DNA from: Kerstersia sp052103615
GTDB taxonomy: Bacteria; Pseudomonadota; Gammaproteobacteria; Burkholderiales; Burkholderiaceae_B
Length of the DNA: 64,000 nt
Assembly (NCBI RefSeq): GCF_052103615.1
Contig: NZ_JBQEKA010000004.1
Location: forward strand, 1 to 64,000
Direction: 5' to 3'
The position numbers and the translations under genes were made by a program. Positions 26,122-34,940 of the stretch are shown here, in pieces. The notes under the pieces were generated by a model. That model was given only the letters and a program-made list of their open reading frames with translations, did no database searches and was not told the DNA's origin. How positions within the stretch are numbered: the stretch's first letter is position 1; each line of letters begins with the position of its first letter.

Positions 26122-27090
26122 CTACAGGTCGAGCACCAGGCGCGGGCTTTTGGCGCGTGAAATGCAAATTTGAATCACCTTGCCCGCGGCTTTTTCTGAA
26201 TCGGACAGGAAATAATCACGGTGATCGGGAATGCCCTCCAGCACATCTACCGAGCACACGCCGCACTCACCGCGCTTGCAGTCGTACATGGGGTCGCAGC
26301 CCGCCGCTTCCAGCACATCGGCAATGGTCTGATCCGCAGGCACCTGCAACACCATGCCGGATTGCCGGAGTTCGATTTCAAAAGGCTGATCGCCTGCCTG
26401 CGGCGCCGCGGTTTCAAACAACTCGAAATGCAATTGGCATGCAGGCCAGGCCAGCGTCTTGCTGTGCTCCAGCACTTCATCGAGCATGCGCCGCGGGCCG
26501 CAAACATAAAGGTGGCTGTCGCGCGGCAAACCAGCCATGAGCGCGGCCAGTTCCAGCCGGCCATCCGGCGTATCTGCCGCATGCAGCGTGAGGCAGCCGT
26601 CAGCCGCGGCCTGCAGTTCATCCAGGAAAGCCATGTGTTCACGGCCGCTGGCGCAATAGCGCACCTGGAAAGGACGCCCGGCCTCGCGCAAGGCGCCAGC
26701 CATGCTGAGAATGGGCGTAATGCCGATACCGCCGGCAATCAGAACAGCTGGGCCGGCATGGTCCTGCAGAGGAAAATCATTGCGGGGCGCGCTGGCTCTG
26801 ACGCTGTCGCCCGCCTGCAAACCATGCATGTAACGTGAGCCGCCTGCGCCCTCGGGTTCCAGCCGGACGCCCAGACGGTATGCCTGCACGCCCCCGCTCG
26901 TACAGGATTCGGCCTGCGCCAGCACCAGCGAATAGCTGCGCGGCTCATCCAGCCCCGGCACGGAAACCTTCACATGCGCCCCGGCCTGCGTTGCCGGCAA
27001 GGCCTGGCCGTTCGCCGCACGCAAGGTAATCTGCCGCACCAGCGGGGTTAATTGCCTGACGTCGCTCACTACCAGATCCAGGATTTCCAT
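26122..27090 (-). CDS. VanB/phthalate-type dioxygenase reductase (FMN or FAD, NAD, C-terminal 2Fe-2S)
   Basis: The protein has 322 residues. The flavin domain has RSYSLVLA, the NAD domain has GGIGITPILSM, and the plant-type ferredoxin domain at the end has CKRGECGVC plus a final Cys near ICIS. It passes electrons from NADH to the Rieske alpha subunit. It is the first gene of the 10-gene operon, and the AT-rich dyad 60 bp upstream of its ATG at 27090 (AGGAG site) should control the whole unit. Confidence 0.9.
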   Translation of the reverse strand: MEILDLVVSDVRQLTPLVRQITLRAANGQALPATQAGAHVKVSVPGLDEPRSYSLVLAQAESCTSGGVQAYRLGVRLEPEGAGGSRYMHGLQAGDSVRASAPRNDFPLQDHAGPAVLIAGGIGITPILSMAGALREAGRPFQVRYCASGREHMAFLDELQAAADGCLTLHAADTPDGRLELAALMAGLPRDSHLYVCGPRRMLDEVLEHSKTLAWPACQLHFELFETAAPQAGDQPFEIELRQSGMVLQVPADQTIADVLEAAGCDPMYDCKRGECGVCSVDVLEGIPDHRDYFLSDSEKAAGKVIQICISRAKSPRLVLDL

Positions 27091-27141
27091 CTTTGCGTCT
27101 CCTACATGCCTGGCCCTGGACGCCAAGGCCCAGGACTTATA

Positions 27142-27180
27142 TCAGTGATGAATAGTTTATTTCTAAACATATTCCACTGA
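27142..27180. promoter_or_regulatory. AT-rich dyad operator of the dioxygenase operon (regulon box 2)
   Basis: The core TGAATAGTTTATTTCTAAAC (27149-27168) forms a dyad: GAATAGTTTA, four bases, then TAAACATATTC, which pair apart from one bulged base. It is flanked by an outer inverted pair TCAGTG (27142-27147) and CACTGA (27175-27180). It is the most symmetric of the five boxes. A GATATAAG stretch at 27136-27143 (minus strand) may be the -10, which would put the repressor over the promoter. The rest of the 361-bp gap holds the terminator at 27339 and no ORF. Confidence 0.6.
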
Positions 27181-27338
27181 AAATGGTAGGAAACCATTAA
27201 GCGTATGTCCTGATAGAAAAAACGCTTGCAAAATGATTGAAGAAAAACGTGAAAAATAACGTAATAGAGCCCGTCAGCCCAACCGCGGATATCCATTGAA
27301 CATCCAGGCCGGGATGCTGCGCTGCACAGGCCGCAGAC

Positions 27339-27371
27339 AAAAAAACAGCGCCAGGCAAATACCAGACGCTG
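27339..27371 (-). terminator. Terminator of the ring-cleavage operon
   Basis: On the minus strand CAGCGTCTGG and CCTGGCGCTG pair (one mismatch, one G-T) around a 6-nt loop and run into seven T. It lies 80 bp past the stop of the cyclase-family gene and separates this operon from the dioxygenase operon. Confidence 0.78.
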
Positions 27372-27451
27372 CTATCAATACGCCGTCCGAGACCGGGAGG
27401 CGTTCCCCACATTGCGCGCCAGCCTGCCAGCTGGCGCGCGGATGGCCTGGC

Positions 27452-28243
27452 TTAGGCGCCGGGCACCAGTGCCAGCACGCGCAAGGGGCTGCCGGAACCG
27501 CCTTCGATTTTCAGCGGCGCGGACAAAATCACTGCCCCTTGCGGCGGCAGCTTATCCAGATTCTTCAGGCATTGCAGCCCATAACGGTTGGCGCCATGCA
27601 TCAGGGTGTGGCACGGATAGGCCACCGGCCACGCATAGGATTGGCCAGCGTCCGTGTTAATGGTTTCAACGCCAAAACCATGCACCTTGCGCTCATGGAT
27701 CATCCATTCCACGGCCGCCTGTGACGGCCCGGGCGTGTGGGCGCCATCTTCGCGCATGCCCAGGAAGGCCTCCGCGTCATCGGCCCGCAACGACCAGTCG
27801 GTGCGGAACAGCACCCAGGCGCCCTCGGGAATGCGCCCGTGGCGGCTTTCCCATTCCTGCAGAAATTCCGGGGTGAGGATCCAGTCGGGATCCTGCGCCA
27901 CTTGCGCGCTGGCATCGACGACAACCGCCGGACGCACGAAGTTTTCCGCCGGAATGGTATCCACGGTATTGCCAGGGTGGTCCTTGCCGGTAATCCAGTG
28001 CGCCGGCGCATCAAAGTGCGTGCCGGTATGTTCACCACAGGTGAAATTATTCCAGTACCAGCCCGGCCCGTTTTCATCGTAGCGGCTGATGCGTTCGATA
28101 CTGAAGCCAGCTGTCTGGCCGAATTGCGGCGGCAATTGCAGCGACGGAAAACGCGGCGACAGCACTTGGGTAAGATCGACCACGCGCACGCCGCCGTTCG
28201 CCAGCGCCTGCACCATGGAACTCAGGACTTGTTCTCCAGCCAT
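27452..28243 (-). CDS. Cyclase-family (PF04199) metal hydrolase, proposed isatin hydrolase
   Basis: The protein has 263 residues from the ATG at 28243 (GAGGAGG site). The metal-binding motif HTGTHFDAPAH is intact, with His72, His76, Asp78 and His82. This family includes kynurenine formamidase and isatin hydrolase, both of which open an amide on an aminophenyl ketone. In a locus with a Rieske/retro-aldol route that would give isatin, hydrolysis of isatin to isatinate (2-aminophenylglyoxylate) is the best fit. No kynurenine-pathway genes are nearby. It is last in its operon. Confidence 0.82.
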   Translation of the reverse strand: MAGEQVLSSMVQALANGGVRVVDLTQVLSPRFPSLQLPPQFGQTAGFSIERISRYDENGPGWYWNNFTCGEHTGTHFDAPAHWITGKDHPGNTVDTIPAENFVRPAVVVDASAQVAQDPDWILTPEFLQEWESRHGRIPEGAWVLFRTDWSLRADDAEAFLGMREDGAHTPGPSQAAVEWMIHERKVHGFGVETINTDAGQSYAWPVAYPCHTLMHGANRYGLQCLKNLDKLPPQGAVILSAPLKIEGGSGSPLRVLALVPGA

Positions 28244-28389
28244 TTGTTGCTCCTCCTCTTGCGCGGCAGGCTTCACCGAGCCACCGCTGCTTTTTATGAA
28301 TGCCCGCCCGGTCTCATGCCTGGCGGGTCACGCTGCCCACCTGCCCCGGGACAGGCTGCCCGGATAGCAGGCCGAGCTGGCGGACAGGC

Positions 28390-29148
28390 TCAGTATTTGC
28401 CCGACAGCAAAGAACCGAACCCCGGTACCGAGGTATCCAGCCCCAGGCGTTTGAGCATCATGTAGGTCGTGGCAACCGACGAGGACACAACCGGCAGGCC
28501 AACGCGGTCTTCGATGGCCTGAATCGAGGCCAGCGAAGGCATCTGCACGCAAGCCGATGCCACCACCGCATCCACGCCCTTGGTGTTGAGCTTCTTGGTG
28601 ATTTCGATAGGCGCGCGCGAGTCTTGCCGCCCCACTTCCAGGTTGTCAGGGATTTCCAGCGAAATGCTGTCCACCACTTCTATCCCTTCGCTCTCGATGT
28701 AGTCGATCACCAGGGCCGTCAGCGGCTTCATGTAGGGCGCCAGCAGCGACACTTTCTTGGCGCCGATGGCATGCAGGCCATCAACCAGCGCGCCAGCGCT
28801 GGTCACGATGGGCGCCGGGCCGCCATTTTCCACGGTGCGCAGATGCAGACGCTCTTCTGAGACACGGTGATACCCGCGGCCCATGCTCATGATGGCGACC
28901 AGGCAGGCATAGCCCAGCACATCCACACGCGCATCGGACAATTCCAGCGCGCAGCGGTCGCTGTCGCCGTCCATTTTGCTCAGTTCTTCCTTGGTCACAT
29001 GCTTCATGCGCATGCGGCTGGAGTGGAAAGTGAAACGTTCTGGCGCCACCCCTTCACGGGCGCGCAGGATGGCCGGAATCTCGGTTTCCATCGTCGTGTT
29101 CGACGACGGCACAATCTGGCCGATGCGGTAATTCATCTTGTTGCTCAT
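28390..29148 (-). CDS. Maleate cis-trans isomerase (Asp/Glu racemase superfamily)
   Basis: The 252-residue protein has the two catalytic cysteines of the family at Cys82 (GYACLVAIM) and Cys200 (ASACVQMPSL), plus the N-terminal PSSNTTME. Maleate isomerase converts maleate to fumarate without cofactors. Arylmalonate decarboxylase and other racemases share the fold but usually differ at one Cys. It starts 6 bp after the nitrilase-family stop. Its presence implies that ring cleavage in this operon ends in maleate. Confidence 0.85.
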   Translation of the reverse strand: MSNKMNYRIGQIVPSSNTTMETEIPAILRAREGVAPERFTFHSSRMRMKHVTKEELSKMDGDSDRCALELSDARVDVLGYACLVAIMSMGRGYHRVSEERLHLRTVENGGPAPIVTSAGALVDGLHAIGAKKVSLLAPYMKPLTALVIDYIESEGIEVVDSISLEIPDNLEVGRQDSRAPIEITKKLNTKGVDAVVASACVQMPSLASIQAIEDRVGLPVVSSSVATTYMMLKRLGLDTSVPGFGSLLSGKY

Positions 29149-29154
29149 CTTGCT

Positions 29155-30174
29155 TTACTCCGCGTCGCCGGAACGAACCGGCTCGAGGTCAAATTCAGGA
29201 AGCGGCATGCCGCCATCGTTGAACTGGGCGGCTTCCAGCGGGCGCCGGTTGACGCGCAGATCGAACACATCAAAACGGTTGTAGTGGCCGGTGATATCGT
29301 GCATCTGGCGCGGCTGAATGCAACGCGACAGATCCAGCTCCGCGTACACAATGCCTTCCTCGTCGATCAGCGGCGTGCCGATCACGCGCCCGTCCGGGCC
29401 GAGAAAGCCGGAGAACGCGCTGTTGCGGCGGCTCAGCAGTTCGCGCGCCTGCGGGTGCGACGCTTCCATGGCCGCAATGATTTCTTCGGAAACCGTGGAG
29501 CAGGACACGATGGTGAACAGCTTGCCTTCAAAGCAGTGTGCCGCCGCGCGCACCTTGATGGCTTCCGCCATGTCGTAATCCGCAGGCGCCACCGGCAAGG
29601 CAATGTAGCTGGCAACGTGCACCAGCTCGCCTTGCGCCAGCAAGGAAAAACGCGCCAGCGTGTTGGTGTTTTCGCCGCAGGCCAGCGCGCCCAGCGGGCC
29701 GACACTGGTCTGGTGCACACGCAGCGCCGAGCCATCGCCCGGCGCCCAGGTCAGTTTTTCCGCCCAGGTCGGCACCAGTTTGCGGTGACGGCCCAAGATG
29801 CGGCCCTCATCACTGATGGTGACGATGGTGTTGTAGATCGTGCCGATGCCATAACGCGAACGCTCATTGACGCCTATCACCACATTGATCTGGTGACGCG
29901 CCGCCGCCTGAGCGATTTTGGCTATTTCCGGGCCGGGAATTTCGATGGAGGAGCGCACCAGTTTTTCAAACCAGGGGCTGCCCTCCACCGGATTCATGAT
30001 CCAGCTCCAATAGGGATAACCTGCCACGAAGACTTCCGGGAAGGCAACCAGCTTGGCGCCGTTGCCGGCAGCTTCGCGGATCAGCGCGCAAACCTTATCG
30101 ACGGTTGCGTCGGTATCGAGGAAAACCGGCGCCGCCTGTACGGCAGCTGCCTTGAAACGGGGAAGATCCAGCAT
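29155..30174 (-). CDS. Nitrilase-superfamily carbon-nitrogen hydrolase
   Basis: The protein has 339 residues with an intact Glu47-Lys132-Cys166 triad (FPEVFVAGYP, HRKLVPTWAE, ACGENTNTLARF). The length and the CGENTN motif match true nitrilases more than short amidases. Two roles fit: turning indole-3-acetonitrile into indole-3-acetate to feed the pathway, or removing ammonia from maleamate between the FAH-type and maleate isomerase steps that flank it. Gene order favours the second, family resemblance the first. Confidence 0.85.
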   Translation of the reverse strand: MLDLPRFKAAAVQAAPVFLDTDATVDKVCALIREAAGNGAKLVAFPEVFVAGYPYWSWIMNPVEGSPWFEKLVRSSIEIPGPEIAKIAQAAARHQINVVIGVNERSRYGIGTIYNTIVTISDEGRILGRHRKLVPTWAEKLTWAPGDGSALRVHQTSVGPLGALACGENTNTLARFSLLAQGELVHVASYIALPVAPADYDMAEAIKVRAAAHCFEGKLFTIVSCSTVSEEIIAAMEASHPQARELLSRRNSAFSGFLGPDGRVIGTPLIDEEGIVYAELDLSRCIQPRQMHDITGHYNRFDVFDLRVNRRPLEAAQFNDGGMPLPEFDLEPVRSGDAE

Positions 30175-30192
30175 GACAGGCCTCTTTTCCAG

Positions 30193-31116
30193 TTAGTCCA
30201 GCGGCGTGGCGTCAACCACGGGATGGCGCAATTCGCCAATACCTTCGACCACGGCATGCACCACGTCGCCCGGCCACATCCATTCCTGCGGCGAACGGCC
30301 AGCGCCCACGCCTTCAGGCGTGCCGGTCGCGATGATGTCGCCCGGCTCCAGCGTCATGGCCGCGCTGATGTCGGCAATCAGGGTGTCCACCTTGAACAGC
30401 ATGTGGCGCGTGTTGGAGGATTGCTTGGTCACGCCGTTGAGCGTCAGGCTCAGATCCAGCACATGGGGATCGGGAATTTCATCGGCCGTGACAATGACCG
30501 GCCCGAAGGGCGCAAAGGTGTCCTGGCCCTTGGAATAGATCCACTGCCCGGCGCGGCGGCAGTCGCGCGCACTGACGTCGATCATGACGCTGTAGCCGAA
30601 CACATATTTCAGCGCTTCTTCTTTCTTCACGCGGGTGGCGCGGGTGCCGATAATGGCCGCCAGTTCCACTTCCCAATCCAGCTGCTGGGTGATCTTCTTG
30701 TTGTGCTCAATGGCATCCCCCGGCCCGATGATGCTCGTGGGCGGCTTGGAGAAAATCACCGGCTCTTTGGGCAGTTCCTTGGAGGTATCCAGGGTGCGGC
30801 TGGATTCGGCAACGTGCTCGACATAGTTCAGCCCGATACCGAAGATGTTCTTGCGCGGGCGCGGAATCGGCGCCAGCAGTTTGACGTTGGCCAGCGGCAG
30901 CGCCACGCCAACCGGGAACTCTTCTTCCATCTCCGCCAGCAATTGGCTGGTGAGCTTGACGGCCGCTGGGCCCAGGTCAATGAAGTCCAGCATATTGTCG
31001 GGCAGAGGCTGGCCAGCAACATCGCCGAACAGTTCAAGATCCACCACCAGATCGCCGACAATGGCGCCCAGGCGTCCGGCGGCTGCCGGTTCGGTACGGT
31101 AAGTGACAAGACGCAT
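30193..31116 (-). CDS. FAH-family hydrolase (maleylpyruvate/fumarylpyruvate-type)
   Basis: The protein has 307 residues from the ATG at 31116 (GGAG site 9 nt before). It has the FAH signature IFGIGLNYVEHV, metal ligands in DWEVELAAIIG, VMIDVSARDCRRAGQ, and the ending GDIIATGTPEGVG. Such enzymes cleave the C-C bond of acylpyruvates. Placed after the gentisate-dioxygenase-like gene it would split maleylpyruvate, or its amide, into pyruvate and maleate or maleamate. No GSH-dependent isomerase gene is present, which fits direct hydrolysis. Confidence 0.87.
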   Translation of the reverse strand: MRLVTYRTEPAAAGRLGAIVGDLVVDLELFGDVAGQPLPDNMLDFIDLGPAAVKLTSQLLAEMEEEFPVGVALPLANVKLLAPIPRPRKNIFGIGLNYVEHVAESSRTLDTSKELPKEPVIFSKPPTSIIGPGDAIEHNKKITQQLDWEVELAAIIGTRATRVKKEEALKYVFGYSVMIDVSARDCRRAGQWIYSKGQDTFAPFGPVIVTADEIPDPHVLDLSLTLNGVTKQSSNTRHMLFKVDTLIADISAAMTLEPGDIIATGTPEGVGAGRSPQEWMWPGDVVHAVVEGIGELRHPVVDATPLD

Positions 31117-31267
31117 TTCTTTTCTCCGTAATGGGCCGACGGTACGCTGCGGCCCTGATTCCCGCCGCCGTCTCCGGCGGCACTGCTGGACCGCGCAAGC
31201 CCTCATGGCTGCGCGGCGGTATGACTGAAAACTGCCCGGCGGACTGACGCCCGCCGGCATGACAGCA

Positions 31268-32401
31268 TTATTCCTGCGACAGCACCGGCTGATGGCCGCC
31301 GTTGTCGGCCAGGGCTTCCTCGCGGTACAGCCCGAGTTTTTCCATGACAGGCAGGTCGTTGAAGCAGAACAGGCAGGCATCTTCCGTTTGCGAGGCATTG
31401 ACATGCTCGTGCCAGGCCCAGGAGGGCACGCAGAAGATATCCCGCTCCTGCCAGTCAAAACGCTGGCCATTGATGATGGAATAACCCTTGCCCTTGGCAA
31501 CCTGGTACAGGAAGCTGCCGGTATGGCGGTGCGCCTTGCCTTCGAAACCGGGGCGCAGCAGTTGCATGCTGGCGCCGATGGTGGCCATGACATGGCCGCC
31601 ACTGACCGGATTGGTGTAGTGCATCAGCGCGCCGTCGTAGGGGTTATCTTCGCGCGCGCCGGACAGTTGACGCAGCGCTTCGTAGGTCGGTTCCCACTGG
31701 TACTTGAAGAGCGGCGAATACGGCTTGGTCCAGCCGACATTCTGCGGCCGCAGGCCGGCTGCGCCCCAGATGGACACGGAATCATCCACCGGGTAACCCA
31801 CCGCCTGGCTCAGGTCCGGGTGCACGGCATAGAAACCGGCTTCCAGCGCATTGACCAGCGGAATATCCAGGCCGTCCTGCCAGATGCAGGGCAGCCCATC
31901 GGCTTCCACGCCATGTTCATGCCAGGTGCCATTGGGCGTCAGGACGAAATCATTGGCGCCCAGCGTCATTTTGTGGCCATCGACGATGGTGTAGGCGCCC
32001 CGCCCTTCCATGATGAAACGCAGCGCCGACGACGAGTGCGCGTGCGCGGAGGCGGCTTCGCCCGGATGCATCACCTGCAGGCCGGAATACAGCCAGCCGA
32101 CCGCCGCCGACACCTCCTGCCGGCCTGGATTGTTCAGATAGATCACGCGGCGGCCGGCCTTTTCGGGGGTCACCAGCGACACCGAACGCAGCACGTGGTC
32201 GCGCAGCTCGCGATAGCGCCACAGCACCGGCACCGAATCCGATTTCGGCTGCCAGGGTTCGATCTTGTTGGCCACCGTCCAGAGCGCCCCGGCTTTCAGG
32301 CGGTCCAGGTCTTTGTAGTAGGCGACCAGCTCCGGCGTATCTTCGACATCCGCACGGCCAGCCACGCTCTCGCGATAAGTGTCGTAACTTGTATTGCTCA
32401 T
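31268..32401 (-). CDS. Gentisate 1,2-dioxygenase-family ring-cleavage enzyme
   Basis: This 377-residue bicupin has its iron site in the first cupin: AHAHSSSALRFIMEG and the later His in NGTWHEHG. The second cupin (KAHRHTGSFLYQV) is conserved in fold. The family cleaves between the carboxyl-bearing and the ortho-substituted ring carbons of 2,5-substituted benzoates. The substrate may be gentisate, or 5-hydroxyanthranilate if the upstream hydroxylase acts on anthraniloyl-CoA. The 151 bp to the FAH gene show no clear terminator. Confidence 0.88.
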   Translation of the reverse strand: MSNTSYDTYRESVAGRADVEDTPELVAYYKDLDRLKAGALWTVANKIEPWQPKSDSVPVLWRYRELRDHVLRSVSLVTPEKAGRRVIYLNNPGRQEVSAAVGWLYSGLQVMHPGEAASAHAHSSSALRFIMEGRGAYTIVDGHKMTLGANDFVLTPNGTWHEHGVEADGLPCIWQDGLDIPLVNALEAGFYAVHPDLSQAVGYPVDDSVSIWGAAGLRPQNVGWTKPYSPLFKYQWEPTYEALRQLSGAREDNPYDGALMHYTNPVSGGHVMATIGASMQLLRPGFEGKAHRHTGSFLYQVAKGKGYSIINGQRFDWQERDIFCVPSWAWHEHVNASQTEDACLFCFNDLPVMEKLGLYREEALADNGGHQPVLSQE

Positions 32402-32464
32402 GATGTTTTCCTTTGCCTGACTCCGGGCCGGCCTGCGCCAGGCCCGGCACTCACCTGCAACGCC

Positions 32465-34792
32465 TTATGCCGCGACGGCGCCGCGCTTGCCCAGCCGTTC
32501 CTGCCAGTCCTGCCCCCAGAAATACGCCGCTGGCCAGGGCGCATCCTTGCTGCCCAGTTGCGCCGCTTCACGCAGCAGCCAGTTCGGATCCGCCAGCAGC
32601 GGCCGCGAAAGCGCGCACAGATCCGCCCGCCCCGAGGCAATAATGCCGTTGGCCTGATCCAGCTCGCTGATGTTGCCGACCGCAATGGCGGCCACCCCGG
32701 CCTCATTGCGGATACGGTCAGCGAACGGGGTCTGGAACATACGGCCATACACCGGCTTCTGATCCGGGGTCACTTCGCCGCTGGAACAGTCCACCACATC
32801 CACCCCCGCCGCGCGCAACATCCCGGCGATCGCGACGGCCTCATCCACCGTGGTGCCGCCCTCGGCCCAATCCGTCGCGGAAATACGCACCGACAACGGC
32901 AGATCCTCCGGCCAGGCCGCCCGCACGGCACGCACCACTTCCAGCGGGAAGCGCATGCGGTTTTCCAGCGCGCCACCGTATTCATCACTGCGCTGATTGG
33001 TCAGCGGCGAGATGAAGCTAGACAGCAGGAAGCCATGGCCAGCCTGAATTTCCAGCCAATCGAAACCGGCCTGCGCGGCACGCTGCGCGGCCTCGGCAAA
33101 CGCTTGCGTCACGGCTTTCATACCGGCCAAGTCCAGCGCCTGAGGCACTTGCGTGCGGCCAGGCTGATACGCCAGCGCAGAAGCCGAAACCAGCGGCCAG
33201 CCGCCTTCAGCCAGCGCCTGGTCTGCTTGCCGCGGGTCGGCCTGCGTCGCGCCGCGGCGGCCGGCATGCCCCAGCTGCACGCCGATACGGCTGCCGCTGT
33301 GCTGGTGCACGAAATCCGTCACGCGCTTCCAGGCCTCAGCCTGCGCATCGCTCCAAAGGCCGGGGCAAGCCGGCGTAATCCGGCCATCCGGCAAGACAGC
33401 CGCCATTTCCGTCATCACCAGACCGATACCACCAAGCGCGCGAGCGCCCAGATGGGTCAGATGGAAGTCGTTCGGCATGCCCTCGCCATTCACGCAGGAA
33501 TAGGTGAGCGTCGGCGAAAACACCATGCGGTTAGGCAAGGTGACGCTGCGCGCCCGGAACGGCGTGAAGACCGGCATGGCGGCCTTACGGCCTGCCTGGA
33601 CGGCGCTACCAGCCTGTTCGGCCAGCCAGGCTTCGTACCCTTCCAGCCAGGCCGGGTCACGCAGCCGCAGGTTTTCATGCGACAGACGCTGTGAGCGCGT
33701 CAGCAGCGAATAGGCGAATTGTTCCGGCGCCAGGCCCGCGTAGCGCGACACGTTTTCAAACCATTCGGTCGAGTTGCGGGCGGCGTTCTGAATTTTCAGT
33801 ACTTCCACGCCGCGCAAGGCCTCGTAATCCTTCAGCGCTGCCTCCAGCGGCTTGCCGCGCAGGCGCTGCGCCAGGTCGATCGCATCTTCCAGCGCCAGCT
33901 TGGTGCCCGAGCCAATGGAGAAGTGCGCCGTATGGGCAGCGTCGCCCATCAGCACGACAGGAACGCGGCGGCCAGGCTCCGGCTCGGTCCACTGCACCCA
34001 GTTGCGGCAAATGACGCGCGGGAAACGGATCCAGATGGCGGAACCGCGCAAATGGGTGGCGTTGCTGATTAGCCCGTGCCCATCCAGGTAGGGCGCGAAC
34101 AGCTTTTCGCAATAGGCAATGCCCTCTTCCTGGCTCATTTCGCCGATACCGGCTTTCTGCCAGGTTTCTTCCGGCGTTTCCACAATGAAGGTCGATGTGC
34201 CGTCTTCGAAACGGTAGGCATGCGCCTGGAACCAGCCGTGCTCGTTTTCCACGAAGATGAAATTGAAAGCGTCGAACACCTTATGCGTGCCCAGCCAGAC
34301 GAAGCGGCAATTGCGCTGGTCGATATCGGGCTGGAAGGTCTGTTCATAGCGCTTGCGCACGATGCTGTTGATGCCATCGCAGGCAATGACCAGGTCGGCC
34401 CCGTACTCACGCGCCAGATCCTGATCGTCGGTCACATGGGTTTCGAATACCAGCTCGACGCCCACTTCTTCGCAACGGGCTTGCAGAATGTTCAGCAGTT
34501 TCTTGCGGCCGATGCCGATAAAGCCATGACCGCCGCTGCGCAAGGCGCGGCCCTTGAAATGGATTTCGATATCGTCCCAGTGATTGAAGGCATCACCAAT
34601 CGTCTTGGCCGACACGGGATCGGCCTGCCGCAGGTTTTCCATCGTGGCGTCGGAAAACACCACGCCCCAGCCGAAGGTGTCGTAGGGGCGGTTACGCTCC
34701 ACCACGATGACTTCATTGGACGGATTCTGCAGCTTCATCAGCAATCCGAAATACAGGCCCGCCGGCCCGCCACCCATACATACGATCTTCAT
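32465..34792 (-). CDS. Fused FAD monooxygenase/OYE-type reductase acting on aryl-CoA (anthraniloyl-CoA monooxygenase or salicylyl-CoA 5-hydroxylase type)
   Basis: The protein has 775 residues. The N-terminal half is an aromatic monooxygenase with FAD motifs GGGPAG (8-13), IACDGIN and LMGDAAHTAHFSIG. The C-terminal half from about residue 398 is an old-yellow-enzyme domain with QLGHAGRRG and RSDEYGGALENR. This fusion is known from 2-aminobenzoyl-CoA monooxygenase/reductase of Azoarcus and from salicylyl-CoA 5-hydroxylase. The next-door thioesterase and ring dioxygenase suggest a 5-hydroxylated aryl-CoA product. GGAGAG precedes the ATG at 34792. It is first in the ring-cleavage operon. Confidence 0.88.
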   Translation of the reverse strand: MKIVCMGGGPAGLYFGLLMKLQNPSNEVIVVERNRPYDTFGWGVVFSDATMENLRQADPVSAKTIGDAFNHWDDIEIHFKGRALRSGGHGFIGIGRKKLLNILQARCEEVGVELVFETHVTDDQDLAREYGADLVIACDGINSIVRKRYEQTFQPDIDQRNCRFVWLGTHKVFDAFNFIFVENEHGWFQAHAYRFEDGTSTFIVETPEETWQKAGIGEMSQEEGIAYCEKLFAPYLDGHGLISNATHLRGSAIWIRFPRVICRNWVQWTEPEPGRRVPVVLMGDAAHTAHFSIGSGTKLALEDAIDLAQRLRGKPLEAALKDYEALRGVEVLKIQNAARNSTEWFENVSRYAGLAPEQFAYSLLTRSQRLSHENLRLRDPAWLEGYEAWLAEQAGSAVQAGRKAAMPVFTPFRARSVTLPNRMVFSPTLTYSCVNGEGMPNDFHLTHLGARALGGIGLVMTEMAAVLPDGRITPACPGLWSDAQAEAWKRVTDFVHQHSGSRIGVQLGHAGRRGATQADPRQADQALAEGGWPLVSASALAYQPGRTQVPQALDLAGMKAVTQAFAEAAQRAAQAGFDWLEIQAGHGFLLSSFISPLTNQRSDEYGGALENRMRFPLEVVRAVRAAWPEDLPLSVRISATDWAEGGTTVDEAVAIAGMLRAAGVDVVDCSSGEVTPDQKPVYGRMFQTPFADRIRNEAGVAAIAVGNISELDQANGIIASGRADLCALSRPLLADPNWLLREAAQLGSKDAPWPAAYFWGQDWQERLGKRGAVAA

Positions 34793-34880
34793 GGCTCTCT
34801 CCACACCTGTTCCACATCCGCCGCCTGTTCCGGCGCGGCCTGCCAGAGCAGGAAAACTACCGTGTGATTATTTTTATTGC

Positions 34881-34905
34881 TGAATATTTTATTTATAAAG
34901 TATAT
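34881..34905. promoter_or_regulatory. AT-rich dyad operator of the ring-cleavage operon (regulon box 3)
   Basis: TGAATATTTTATTTATAAAG (34881-34900), with ATAT continuing the second arm, lies 89 bp upstream of the aryl-CoA monooxygenase ATG, in the 148-bp gap after the thioesterase gene. It shares an identical 16-mer with box 1 at 2993-3012 and 17 of 20 bases with box 2. Confidence 0.6.
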
Positions 34906-34940
34906 GGGCAAAAAAATTGCCCCGTATATGCTCCTTTTCC

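Noticed and set aside
28390..32401. Nicotinate degradation as the source of maleamate/maleate.
   Set aside because: No nicotinate hydroxylase, 2,5-dihydroxypyridine dioxygenase or N-formylmaleamate deformylase is present; the gentisate-type dioxygenase and aryl-CoA genes point to a benzoate-type ring.
28867..33694. Very long plus-strand open frames (754 and 811 codons) opposite the nitrilase/FAH and dioxygenase/monooxygenase genes.
   Set aside because: They lie antisense to well-recognised genes, are rich in His/Gln/Arg as expected of GC-rich shadows, and show no domain or ribosome site.
32465..34792. Plain salicylate-to-gentisate catabolism as the sole purpose of the lower operon.
   Set aside because: It would not explain the C-N hydrolase, the isatin-hydrolase-type gene or the shared operator with the Rieske and Ior units; kept as the main alternative for the single enzyme, not for the locus.
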